From Channallabes apus (Eukaryota > Chordata > Actinopteri > Siluriformes > Clariidae): a stretch of DNA of 64,000 bases. A program made the translations under genes and the position numbers. The notes beneath the pieces are model-generated. The model had not been told where the DNA came from, ran no database searches, and saw only the letters and a program-made list of their open reading frames with translations. Of the stretch, positions 22,668 to 32,855 are shown in pieces. The stretch covers positions 51,712,307-51,776,306 of the forward strand of contig CM060107.1 in NCBI GenBank assembly GCA_030522415.1, given 5' to 3'. How positions within the stretch are numbered: the stretch's first letter is position 1; each line of letters begins with the position of its first letter.

Positions 22668-22991
22668 TCATGGTAGAAGCAATGTTCTACCTCGATAACG
22701 ATCACAATCACAATATAGCAATTTGTATCTGAAAATGCATAAATAAAAATTCAAACACAAAGAAACTGTTTTACATAATGTAATTTTATATAAACTGTGA
22801 ATTGCTGAGGTTTGCCGCATTTTTTTTTTTACTTTTATTTTACCATATTCGTTTGGATGTTTGGATTTCAGATGATAGAAAAGGTTTGATGTGTTTCCAC
22901 CACTTGTTAAAACAGTGCACTTGTGTACCTTCCAAATCACGTTCATCTCATTCGTATCACTTTTCTTATACCCAAACCAATTCCACACCAC
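22668..22991 (-). pseudogene. BED-finger fragment of a second (nested) hAT element
   Basis: Encodes WNWFGYKKSD, then a degraded first pair (KVHKC) and GGNTSNLFYHLKSKHPNEY, a BED-type finger. This differs from the finger at 22338-22610, so the 1568-bp insert contains pieces of two hAT families. Frame ends by about 22720. No enzyme core. Confidence 0.5.
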
Positions 22992-23879
22992 AGACGATGC
23001 AGCTTTTTTTTCTCCTCGTCACATGTAAGCAAACTCACTGCTGCTGCACCATCTTCCATTGTCGAAGTGTATGTGAAGCCAAACACATCAAAAGTGTAAC
23101 GAAACCGTGGCACCCGATTGAACCGAATATCTGCGCGAATACAGCGCAGCGCGACTATCTGGATAGCGCAGTGATGATCTGGTTTATTTGCGCAGCCCGG
23201 TGGATCGCACAGCGCCGCTCGAATCACAAACCTGCGCAACCCACTGTGTTTTATTTAAAAACAATTTAAAATATCAGGACTGTTTAATATTGTTTCCGCC
23301 TTGCCATGCCTGGTTTGTACGTGCGCATCCCAGCGGGGTAAAATGTATTTTGATGGTCGGCGCGGTTTATTTCTGTCAGAGTCGCGAAGCGCTGCCCAGT
23401 GGGTCGCGCAGGTTTGTGATTCGAGCAGCTGCTCAAGTTGGCCCGACGTTAAACCATTATTGTTGCACTATGGTTCCACTTTTTCTCCCGGCCCACAACT
23501 GATGTTATTTTAAATTTACTTGTATTAATGATCCATTTATTTGTGTGTGATTGTTTAGTTTTTTCCTATTATTTTCCACTAATTTCCTCTCGTTCATTGC
23601 GCCCCACCTGTCATGTCTGTATTCCCCACTAGTGGGGCGCGCCCCACACTTTGAGAACCACTGGTCTAGCTTGATTTCCTTGAGGGTGTTGTTAATGGAT
23701 TCGACACGAGCGGGAGACAGCTGAGGATCGAATCTCATGTGACACCCAATCCTCAGAACAGGAAAGAGCACGCTTTCGTGGCGTTGGGTCTCAATCCTAA
23801 GAGACAAGATGAGCTAGGACGACATGCTGATGTCGAAGCGCTAGCTAATGAGGCTGGGCCAGCCAGTCGTCTATGTAAT

Positions 23880-24475
23880 TCAAATATGGATGCCCTGGTA
23901 GTCGTAAGAGCCAGAACTACATCCATGCATTTTAATATGTGCTGGTGAGAAAGCTAGACCGACTGAAAGGACCTGATACTGGTAAGCTTGGCCCCCAAAA
24001 GCGAACCTCAGGTCTTTCCTGTGTTGTGGGAGTATTTCTATATGAAAGTAAGCGTCCTTCAATCGATTGTCACAAATCAATCGCTTGGTAGGATAGAGAG
24101 CAATCACTTTAACAGTCAACATTGAACTGTATTGTTTATTTTAGATAGCGGTACATCCCGAGAGATCTAAAAATTTGGGCGCAGCCCCCCGTTCCTCTGC
24201 CAAGGAATACTGATTATAGTAGTCTGACTCACTGTCTGGTAGGGGAACATGTTCCATGACCCCATACCCAGCAACTTCTGTCAGGAGATGTGCACCTTCC
24301 GGTTTCATGTAAGTGGAGGCCACGCCATTGAAAACACAGAAGGTGAAGTGAGAACTGAATCCTGTAGTTCCTCTCTCCAGTGCTTAGTACCCAAGGAGAT
24401 ATACTTGGCAGTAGCTTCCACGCTGCCAGTTTCTCATAAAAGGGCAAAAGTTTCGGCAGTTTGGTTAAAGGGGGG
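23880..24475 (-). pseudogene. DIRS reverse transcriptase fragment
   Basis: Minus-strand frames, in order, read FYEKLAAWKLLPSISPWVL, EGAHLLTEVAGYGVMEHV, SDYYNQYSLAEERG and DNRLKDAYFHIEILPQHRKD with LRFAFGGQAYQY, matching the conserved DIRS RT layout. The YxDD region is not intact. Frames are split at about 24140 and 24300. Confidence 0.65.
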
Positions 24476-25551
24476 GGGGTATTAGATGTTCGGCATCCTG
24501 AAGCATGGCAGGAAAAACCGGTGGTGGCGGAGCAAAACACCGACCTCCTGGGGGTGCCAGGGAGAACACTTATTCATTAAAAAGGAATTCTGGGTGCCTC
24601 TCCCTATTGGGGGGCCACCCCCATTTATTTCATCAGTCTGACCAGTCTGACTGATTTATTAAATCAGTCTGACCTCCAAGCTGACCCACTGCCTGAAAAG
24701 CTTTTCCCTCTAGGGAAGATAAAAGTCTACACAGCTAGAAAGGAAGTAAAAGCTTACCAGGGAGGATGATGTCCCAGGAGAGAGATAGCCTGTGAAGCGT
24801 CTCTGCTATCTGGGCGTCATCATACAATCCCGCGTTTCCACAGCGACTATATTTAAATAAACAAACAAGTCGATGGCAGGAAAAACACAGCATGAATACA
24901 GCTTACTCCATGAAAGGGTTAAATCATATGAAGAGAGCTAAGAGGGGTGGGGAGGGGGAGAGCGTCATTGAGGCTCCGCCCCCCGGCCACCCGACAGAAG
25001 CTGCCGTCTACTGCTTGTTTTTTTTTTTTTTTTTTTTAAGTGCTTAAGGCTATTTTCATCTCCGGTAAACAAGAGAGGAATCCTCGTGATGACAACGCAG
25101 AAGAAAGGAGTTTTCTTACCTCCGTCTGCCGCAGCTCTGTCAGATGCACGAGTTTTAAGCCAGGAATGCACGGCGGCTCGCAGCTTCTCACGGAATGCGC
25201 GGCGCGCGCAGCACTAGTCGAAGCAGTGTAGAGATCGCACTCCGATATGGATTATCACACACGGAGGGATTTAAACTCGTCAAATTGGTGAGTTAAACAC
25301 CTTCTTATTTTGCTGGTTTATCACAAGCACGCTTCACAACAAGGCTCTGAAGACAAATGATCTGAGGTTGTTGCCGGCTCACCTGTTTTTATAACCTCCA
25401 CCTACATCTAATCAGATGACGTCACCTGTCGAGGTTATATATAGCCAAAAACTTTGGCGTGTTTTCACAGCATGCTTCAACGACCGGCAACGCGACAAAC
25501 TGGTTCCCATAGCGTTTTCACGCAGCATCGAGTGTAGCCTTGAAAGGGAAC

Positions 25552-26641
25552 AATACAGTGGTGTCAGTTCGGACTAGGCACAGAGCTCATTTAGTAAATG
25601 TACAGCTAAACAATATGTTAATTGTGGCCGTTAATGTTAAGTTAATATTATGCCAAGTCGTCACAAATAAAACACTGCATGGGAAACGGCGTTTGTCGTG
25701 TTAGTTACAGTGCACTATGTAAACAAGATATTGTAAACAAGATAACGTTAACTAGATAAGTAATAATTTATTTAATCGATTTATTTAATCGCTAATATAG
25801 CAGATTCATGGAAAATTACATCAGTAATCAGCATTTTTTCCGCAAATAATTTATGAATGAGTCTGCATCAACAACATTAAAGAGAATCGCTTTATTTACA
25901 GTGAATAAAATACCCTCCTTACTGGAGTTCAACATTAATTGAGCCGCAGCCGCAAACCTGACCTGAACTGGGAAAGCAGGAGGCATTGGGCCAAACCACT
26001 GTGAGGAAGCGGAGGGGGAACTCAACTGGTTCTAAATGCATTTTTTGCATTATTTCTACTACTGTATACCTTGTTTTTCTGAGAGATTCATATTTTGAGC
26101 AGCTTCACTGTCACGGGTCCACTACACACCCATGACTTGCATTCTTGAGGGCGGAGTCCAGACATGTACAGACATTATGTAATCTCTTCACGCTCCCACT
26201 AGCCAGGATGATCCACAAGCACAACATTTCCTTCTATAGATACTTTCACAGATTTTTAATGGTTTCTGTAATATTCTGATTGCTAAGAGTGTTGAGAAAG
26301 CTTTATTAATTTACTTTATTTTTCTGTTTTCATGTATATACTGTATTCTCATTTAATCATTTGTTTGCAGATTTTTATATTAGATTAAAAAAATTTCAAT
26401 TTATTGTTTTAAATGTTGACTTTTTGTGAAGCATTTTGTTTTCTGTTTTTAAAAATGAAGATAATGATTATGGAATGTGTGTAAGTTGAGCCCAGACTAG
26501 TGTATCAGCTCAGGGATTCAGACACAGACTCGAATGTTATATGGTGCAGTTTAGAGTTTTATTTTGCCCCAGAAGGAACTGTGTCCAAGAAAGGGTTAAT
26601 AGAGGAACATTCATGACCTCTGTCCTTGTGCTCCTCCTTTT

Positions 26642-26680
<39 letters not shown>

Positions 26681-26708
26681 ACCAGGAAGTGATGTTTCAT
26701 TTTTAGAA
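25552..26708. other. Upstream region of finTRIM copy A
   Basis: Shared with copy B (60713-61847) with small indels. AT-rich; no gene recognised. Immediately before the ISRE it has CT/CA microsatellites and an AGGAAGTGA ETS-type motif (about 26684-26692). Confidence 0.5.
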
Positions 26709-26719
26709 GAAACGAAACT
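26709..26719 (+). promoter_or_regulatory. ISRE-like element upstream of finTRIM copy A
   Basis: GAAACGAAACT, matching the interferon-stimulated response element pattern GAAA-N(1-2)-GAAAC, lies 48 bp before the ATG. It is conserved in copy B (61848-61858). FinTRIMs are known to be induced by virus and interferon in fish, so the site is plausible, but the transcription start is not determined. Confidence 0.55.
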
Positions 26720-26766
26720 GACACTCTCTCTCTCGCTCTCTCTACTTCGGTGTGAGTTTAGGGAAA

Positions 26767-27708
26767 ATGGCTGAGGCCAGTATTTCAGTAGATCAGAATC
26801 AGTTCATCTGTCCAGTGTGTCTGGATCTCCTGAAGGATCCGGTGTCTCTCCCCTGTGGTCACAGTTTCTGTAAGGTGTGTATTAATGACTGCTGGGATCA
26901 GGAGGATAAGAGTGGAGTTTATAGATGTCCTCAGTGCAGAGACACTTTCACTCCAAGGCCTGTTCTACGCAGAAACAACATGCTGGCTGAAGTGGTGGAG
27001 AAACTGAAGAAGAAGACTGAAGTCCAAGCTGCTTCTCCTGCTCACTGTTACGCTGGACCTGGAGATGTGGAGTGTGATTTCTGCACCGGGAGAAAACACA
27101 AAGCCATCAAGTCCTGTCTGACGTGTCTGGCCTCCTTTTGTGAAACTCATCTGAAACCTCACTATGAAGTTCCTGCTTTGAAAAAGCACAGTTTAGTGGA
27201 AGCTTCTGGAAATCTAGAAGAGAAGATCTGCTCTGAGCATGATAAAGTGCTGGAGATCTACTGTCGTACTGACCGACGCTTCATCTGTTATCTGTGTGTG
27301 ACGGATGAACACAGAAGCCACGACACTGTCTCAGTTAAAGCTTACAGAACTGAAAAACAGGTGAGAAACTGTCCTTTTACACTTTAATAAGGTTCTCCAT
27401 AGAACCCGAGTGAACTTTAACCCTTTATCTGAAGTTAATATTCATACACTGAACTCATAACCTCATGATGCATAAAGAGTGAAATGTGTTTTATTTGTCC
27501 TCAGAGTGAGTTAAAGGAGGAGCAGATGAAATCCCAGCAGAGAATCCAGGAGAAGCAGAAGAAGGTGGAGGAGCTGAAACAGGCTGTGAACACTATAAAG
27601 GTGAGCAGTGAGCAGAGACAGAGCTGCTCCTAGAAACACACACAACATGGACAACATGGAGACATTTAGAGTCGCAGTAAGAGAGGGAATGATAGATGAG
27701 CTTTAAAT

Positions 27709-27777
<69 letters not shown>

Positions 27778-28459
27778 CAGCTGAGTGCACAGACAGCAGT
27801 GGAGGACAGTGAGAGGATCTTTACTGAGCTGATCAGCTTCATGGAGAAAAAGCGCTCGGAGGTGACGGAGCTGATCAGAGATCAGGAGAAGACTGAACTG
27901 AGTCGAGCTGAACGACTCCTGGAGCAACTGGAGCAGGAGATTGCTGATCTTCAGAGGAGACTCACTGAGCTGGAGCAGCTTTCACACACACACGATCACA
28001 TCCAGTTCCTGCAGGTAACTAACACACACACACACACACACACCTCTCTGTATAGTCACATGTATATTTCTCCTCCTTTCTCCTTCTCCATGATGTTTTT
28101 CTTTCTCTCTGTAGAGTCTCCAGTCTCTCAGTGTCTCTTCTGGACGTGAGGACTCACCCAGCATCACTGTCAATCAACATCTCTCATTTGATGGAGTGAG
28201 GAAATCTCTCTCTGATCTGAAAAAGAGACTCGAGGAATTCTGCCAGGAGGAGTTCATCAAAATCCCTCGACATGGTGAGAGAAATTGTCCTGCTCTGAAA
28301 TCTTTACTTTCACAAACTGTAGGACTTTAAACTGTTTCTGTCTTTTACAGCAGCTGATTTTTCCGTCTCCATTTTGTTTCTGTGTCTCCACAGCTGCAGC
28401 AGTTCAGATGATTTTACCCTCAGAACCAAAGAGCAGAGAAGATTTTCTACACTGTACGT

Positions 28460-28527
<68 letters not shown>

Positions 28528-29115
28528 TGTATCCTGTGATTAATATCTAACATGTTGACATTTTTCATGTGTTTAGATTTCTGTGATCTGACTCTGGATC
28601 CCAACACAGTAAATTATAACCTCATTCTGTCTGAGAAGAACAGAGCGGTGACGTGCAGTGAGAGAGAGCAGACGTACTCTGATCATCCAGAGAGATTTAA
28701 CTCCTACTTCCAGGTGTTGAGTAAGGAGAGTGTGTGTGGACGCTGTTACTGGGAGGTGGAGTGGAGCAGTGAGGAGTGGGTGTACATATCAGTCTCATAT
28801 AAAGACATCAGCAGGAAAGGACGGGGTGCTGAGTGTGGGTTTGGAGGCAACAATCAGTCCTGGAGTCTGCAGTGTTCTTCTTCTTCTTCTTCTCTCTGTT
28901 TCTGGCACAACAACATTGAGACTGATCTCAGAGCTCCATCATCCTCCAGAATAGGAGTGTATGTGGATCACAGTGCAGGAACTCTGTCCTTCTACAGCGT
29001 CTCTGACACGATGAAGCTCCTCCACAGAGTCCACACCACATTCACTCAGCCTCTGTACGCTGGATTCTGGCTCAGCTTTTATGGATCAACTGTGAGATTT
29101 TGTGATCCAGAATAA
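26767..29115 (+). CDS. finTRIM (FTR-type TRIM E3 ligase), six exons, complete
   Basis: Exons 26767-27360, 27505-27600, 27781-28014, 28115-28274, 28394-28453 and 28577-29115 join in frame to 1683 bp (560 aa plus stop), all with GT/AG junctions. Exon 1 encodes a RING (C15, C18, C30, H32, C35, C38, C54, C57), then two B-box-like zinc regions (about 103-134 and 155-190). Exons 2-3 give the coiled coil (about 199-308). Exons 4-5 are linker. Exon 6 is a PRY-SPRY/B30.2 domain (about 382-560) starting YFCDLTLDPNTVNYNL and ending STVRFCDPE. Exon layout and domain order are those of teleost finTRIMs, cytoplasmic ubiquitin ligases of antiviral immunity. ATG 26767 (MAEAS) is chosen over an in-frame GTG upstream. 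The exon-1 sequence alone would read five codons into intron 1. A polyadenylation signal AATAAA is at 29155-29160. The exact family member is not named. Confidence 0.92.
27711..27775 (+). repeat. (TG)n directly before the exon 3 acceptor
   Basis: A 65-nt TG run ends five bases before exon 3 (TGTGTAACAG then exon). It occupies the place of the polypyrimidine tract. Copy B has 53 nt (62853-62905). Other CA runs start just after the donors of introns 3 (about 28021) and 5 (about 28464). Confidence 0.9.
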
Positions 29116-29154
29116 AATGCTCCTGGTTTCTTCTTTTCATATGAAACTTACTGA

Positions 29155-29160
29155 AATAAA
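29155..29160 (+). terminator. Polyadenylation signal, finTRIM copy A
   Basis: AATAAA 40 nt after the stop codon. Another AATAAA overlaps the stop itself (29111-29116); the downstream one is the better placed. Confidence 0.6.
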
Positions 29161-30053
29161 GGTTTAATATGAAATGTTCACTAATACTGTTCTCTTCTGT
29201 CCTCTGTCTTGTTGGACATTTGGATGTTGTAATTGTGACTATTATAAAATAAAACAACATGTGTGTAAGCAGAGTGTGTGTCCACAGTAGCAGTGGATGT
29301 GTGTGTGCAGTTTGCTGCAGTGGTTTGGACATTTACACATTTCTGTTTATTGTGGGATTTTTGGAATTGGCATGAGTGTTCTGAAGATTCTCAGTGCGTC
29401 CAGGATGGATTATAAAATGTTACAGATCCCTAACTAGTGCACTACATGCTGTTATAACACACATAATCACCAGAGGAGGCTGTAAAAAAGTGTAAAATAT
29501 CACTGCTGAGGGAGAAACACTGAGTTTACACAGGGTCTTTACTGTAATCTTCACATCCTATATTAGCTTTGTATTTTACAGTTAGCACAACAGAACATTT
29601 AATTAACTCGTCTCTTCACTCAGAGCCGTAATAATTAGTGACGTCACCTATTTTGTGCAGAGAGAACTAATACATGGTGTTTACTGTCCTAATACTTTCG
29701 GCCACCACCGTGTACCTCTCTCTCTCTCTCTCTCTTTAGTGTGTGTGTGTTAAGGAGACAAACATCAGTTTTGGTCTCTTTAAACTTTGGCTAAATTCTT
29801 TATATCACAGTAAAATGACTAGAATATCTGAGGGTATATAATTAGTGTAACACACTGCAGGTGCACTTACCGGTCCGCTGACCTCCGACCTCTCGGTGAA
29901 GCACTTTCTCCTGCAGGTGTGTTCTGTCTTCTAACTAGGCGTCATTTGGAGCCAGAGTTCCAGGATGTACGAGCGGAAACTTGGAAAAAGTTGTGAACTT
30001 CTGGTACGAGAACGACGTCTGAAGAAGAAGAAGAAATAAAGAAAAGAAAGAAA
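29161..30053. other. Intergenic stretch after finTRIM
   Basis: No supported gene. A fragment TAATACTTTCGGCCACCACC (29690-29709) resembles a Tc1-type inverted-repeat end. A (CT)n run follows near 29718-29738. Confidence 0.45.
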
Positions 30054-30431
30054 ATGTGTAACTGCCTGAGAACATGGAGCTCGTACGCGTGCGAGTATCT
30101 GGTGACCAGCGAAATGCAGAAACTGGTGGTTAAAGTCATCGAAAACAGAGTCGACGAGGCTTTAAAGTTTAAAACCCGTTTCAGTTGTGTACCTGATGAG
30201 GTGAAGAGATTGGAAGAGATTCTGTATATTATTAGATCTGTAACTGGTTCTACACACTGGGACGAGCTCGTGCAAGCAACATTACACATAAACCAGAATT
30301 CCCCAGTCATTACCTTTTGTAAGATTGTTGATGTTTTCAGTGAAACAATTAATATGCATCATATGTTTACACTTTATGTACTGTTTGTTGATATTATAGT
30401 TATTTTAGTGAAAACTACAATCATTCTGTAG
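30054..30431 (+). CDS. Unrecognised 125-aa ORF, possible tail-anchored helical protein
   Basis: An open frame from ATG 30054 (MCNCLRTWSS) preceded by an A/G-rich leader. I do not recognise it. The first about 95 residues look helical and charged (SEMQKLVVKVIENRVDEALK, PDEVKRLEEILYIIRS). The last about 25 (FTLYVLFVDIIVILVKTTII) are strongly hydrophobic, as in a C-terminal membrane anchor. Mixed codon use and an even hydrophobic pattern make it more gene-like than neighbouring random frames, but no homology or splice evidence is available. It may be one exon of a larger gene or a TE-borne fragment. No function is assigned. Confidence 0.35.
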   Translation: MCNCLRTWSSYACEYLVTSEMQKLVVKVIENRVDEALKFKTRFSCVPDEVKRLEEILYIIRSVTGSTHWDELVQATLHINQNSPVITFCKIVDVFSETINMHHMFTLYVLFVDIIVILVKTTIIL

Positions 30432-30584
30432 ATATTGTTATAGTCGGTGATGTAGTTTTTACAGGTTTTTGTAGTTTTAAATGGTGAAATCAGCAGCAGT
30501 TGTGTGAAAGCTTTAAAACTTATAGATGCGTGACTCACTGCATGACATTATCCTCATGAGACTGCTCCAATCACATTTGTTTAA

Positions 30585-30700
30585 AGCCTCTAATACATTT
30601 ACATTACATCCAGAGAGACTTACATTTTTGTATCTCATTACACATCTGAGCAGTTGAGGGTTAAGGGCATTGCTCAAGGACCCAACAGTGACAACTTGGT
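30585..30700 (-). mobile_element. SINE 3' fragment
   Basis: The reverse complement contains GCCCTTAACCCTCAACTGCT and CAGATGTGTAATGA followed by a CTCTGGAT tail, matching the 3' part of the tRNA-derived SINE at 46046-46220. The tRNA-like head is missing (5' truncation). Confidence 0.7.
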
Positions 30701-31060
30701 GGTATGTTCACTAATAGAGTTATAATCTGTCATAATCTGATCAAAATTAATTTGAAAAGAAATGAAACTGGAGAGAGGAACGAGAGCGTTTTGCTTGAAG
30801 AGGAGGGAGTAAAATATAAAGAAATAATTAAGGAGAATTTCTGCCCTACTCGTACCTCTAAAGATAAAAAATGAGTTGAGGCAATTTGTGGGAGCATCAA
30901 TGCCACCTGTCAGTTTGCAGCAGGTAGCCCAAGGGGTGTGAAACACACATTAATCATCATGCCTTGTTAATGTAATGAAGTGCTGCTTATAAAGGAGAAT
31001 CTAAAATAAACAATTGTGTACACTTAAATAATTTAGTATACTGTAAGTATATAAAATGTA

Positions 31061-31915
31061 TAGGGCTGCAACAACTAATCGATAAAATCGATAATTATCG
31101 ATAATGAAATTCGTTGTCAGCGAATGACGTTATCGATTATTTGGGCTGCTCACGTTACTGAGGAGCGCGACCACGAGATGCACAAATACACAAAGACACA
31201 CAGATACACAGTCGCTCGCGCAATGGCGGTTACAGAAGCGTTTGCAGGATAAAGCACGCGACCCAAGTCCTCCCAGGTATGGCAGCAATTTACATTAAAC
31301 GCCTCTTATCGGGCGTTAAAATCAAGCGGTTTTTAATCGGGCATTCGTAGTGTCCAGTGAGTGCGGATGAAGCGCAGAGGGTTTTCTACACATAGGAGTC
31401 AGTGAGTGTGTTCACACGGGCTTTGGTGACGTGCGTTTGTCCGGCTGTGCGGTTATACGGTGTAAAAAAAAAAAAAGTTGCATGCAGCTTTTTCTTGGTG
31501 TTCAAATCCCAACAAACGTAAGGAAAACACTTCTAGTGCGTTTTCATCACGTTCATTTTATACAGTACTTCGGAGGACTGGATATATCCCATAATCCTAC
31601 ACACTATACAGAGGGAAATGCAGAAAAAGCTAAAATAAACAGAGTGAACCCAGTAGCGGCAACTTGCCAATTATTGTTAAAAACAAAAATGTTGATTTAC
31701 ATAAAATAAGGTTTAAATGTCAAAATTAAAGATAATTAAACTCTGTGGTTATTGCATTTTTTAAAGTTTACTTTTATACATAAATAATACCCTGATTTAT
31801 GGTTTTATATAGTTAAGCAAAACAGCAAACTAAAGCACGTAGTTTTATCCGATTAATCGGAAAAAATAATCGACCAACTAATCAATTATCAAAATAATCG
31901 TTAGTTGCAGCCCTA
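31061..31915. mobile_element. hAT non-autonomous element with perfect 8-bp TSD
   Basis: Ends TAGGGCTGCAAC and GTTGCAGCCCTA, each followed inward by ATCGATTA/TAATCG-rich repeats, flanked by AAAATGTA at 31053-31060 and 31916-31923. 855 bp, no transposase. A GC-rich centre (31140-31430) shows no recognisable frame. The 8-bp duplication and terminus fit hAT. Confidence 0.88.
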
Positions 31916-32439
31916 AAAATGTATATATAAATATAACAATTTTAATGTGTGCCATGGATGATGCTCACAACTTTTTCGTTCATTTTACGCTGATGGTAAA
32001 TATATGAATCTGCACGTGATCTGCGGTGCTGTACGAGTTTCATTTATTATTTCTGAAAATGTCACTGTTTCAAAGCTGCATCTTCACCATCATTAAACAC
32101 CGTATAGTATCAGTCACCTGTGGAGGCAGCATACGACATGTTCATTAATGGACTCGCCTCTACCTGCCGCGCCTCTAGCTCTAGAGCTCTCCTACATTAT
32201 GTGGGAGATGGGACTGATTTCCTATTTTAAGAATGTTGATAAATAGCTCTTACTCCTGGAAGTTCGACCAAAATGACATCATTCTGAGAATCTTTGGCCA
32301 CTTATGAGTGATTTCCTACTCTGAGATTATAGTCATTTTTATAGTCATTTTAAAAAAGGTTTACATTGTAGGATTTAAACAGTCAGAAATTTAAAATAAA
32401 TAAATAAATATTATATGTGTACTAGGCAAAGCCCCGAAA

Positions 32440-32800
32440 ACCTTCCGGAGAACCTGCAGAGTGCAGAGGACTTCTTTTTCAGTGTACCCTGTACTTCACA
32501 AGCCTTGTGGATGTTAATCTAAGATCACACAGTTAATTTTCCTACTTACTCTACCATCCCTACCTCTACTCCTTGTAACTGCATCTTTCCCCCACTCTTG
32601 CTCTCATTCACAAGAGACACATATACTCTGTCTTTCTCCTACTGATCTTCATGAACCTTCTCACCAGTGGATTCTTTAGACTCATCTCAACTTGCTCCCT
32701 ATTCTTGCTGCTCATCACAACATGACTGGCAGACAACAAAGTCCATGGGACTAAGTAACCTCGTCTGTCAATCTGTCCATCACAGGGGTTAAAGTAAAGA
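32440..32800 (-). pseudogene. Non-LTR retrotransposon RT relic
   Basis: Minus-strand frame VPWTLLSASHVVMSSKNRE then SRRKTEYMCLL aligns by motif with LINE reverse transcriptases (WTLLFADDVV...SKTEYMC). The catalytic FADD is replaced by SASH. Stops follow. Element ends not found; 31924-32439 holds nothing recognisable. A poly-G run lies at 32815-32831. Confidence 0.5.
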
Positions 32801-32855
32801 AAAAAAATTTCTTTTGGGGGGGGGGGGGGGGATTTTTTATTTGAAGGACTTACTT

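Larger units (their letters stand above)
22096..23663. mobile_element. hAT element inserted in DIRS copy A
   Basis: Inverted ends CAGTGGTTCTCAAAC and GTTTGAGAACCACTG-type, flanked by exact 8-bp duplications GTCTAGCT (22088-22095 and 23664-23671). Copy B retains the empty site with a single GTCTAGCT (58730-58737). Internal minus-strand fragments encode zinc-finger pieces of hAT transposases (22338-22610 and 22668-22991) but no catalytic core. A second, nested hAT-like end (AGGGGTGGACGATATAACCA) starts near 22639. Confidence 0.9.
19556..25551 (-). mobile_element. DIRS-like retroelement (decayed), copy A
   Basis: Long inverted terminal repeats (about 19560-19765 and 25365-25551, sharing AACGCTATGGGAACCAGTTT and GGTTATATATAGCC in opposite sense). 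Between them on the minus strand, in DIRS order, are gag region, reverse transcriptase, RNase H and tyrosine recombinase. All coding parts have stops and shifts. The 19800-19900 segment repeats the terminal motif GATGCTGCGTGAAAACGCTA, consistent with an internal complementary region. The copy is enlarged by a hAT insertion (22096-23663) and a local tandem duplication (about 20945-21835). Confidence 0.8.
13321..28880. repeat. Segmental duplication, copy A
   Basis: Aligns colinearly, same orientation, with 51868-64000. Anchors: TAGTAGCAACTTACAG at 13323 and 51870, half V-set exon 16935-17072 and 53908-54045, MITE 18834 and 55839, DIRS 19556 and about 56570, finTRIM ATG 26767 and 61906. Stretches compared by eye differ by roughly 1-3 per 100 bp. 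Copy A carries extras absent from copy B: 14009-14440, a 1.13-kb segment with stalk and TM exons, a 447-bp tandem duplication and a 1568-bp hAT insertion. The right limit is set by the window end in copy B, so the duplication may extend further. Confidence 0.93.

Noticed and set aside
26752..26766. Upstream GTG start giving MSLGK before MAEAS in finTRIM
   Set aside because: Not an ATG; the ATG at 26767 (61906 in copy B) gives the normal finTRIM N-terminus.
27593..28607. Open frames made of His-Thr or Cys-Val repeats
   Set aside because: They are translations of CA/GT microsatellites in finTRIM introns, not genes.
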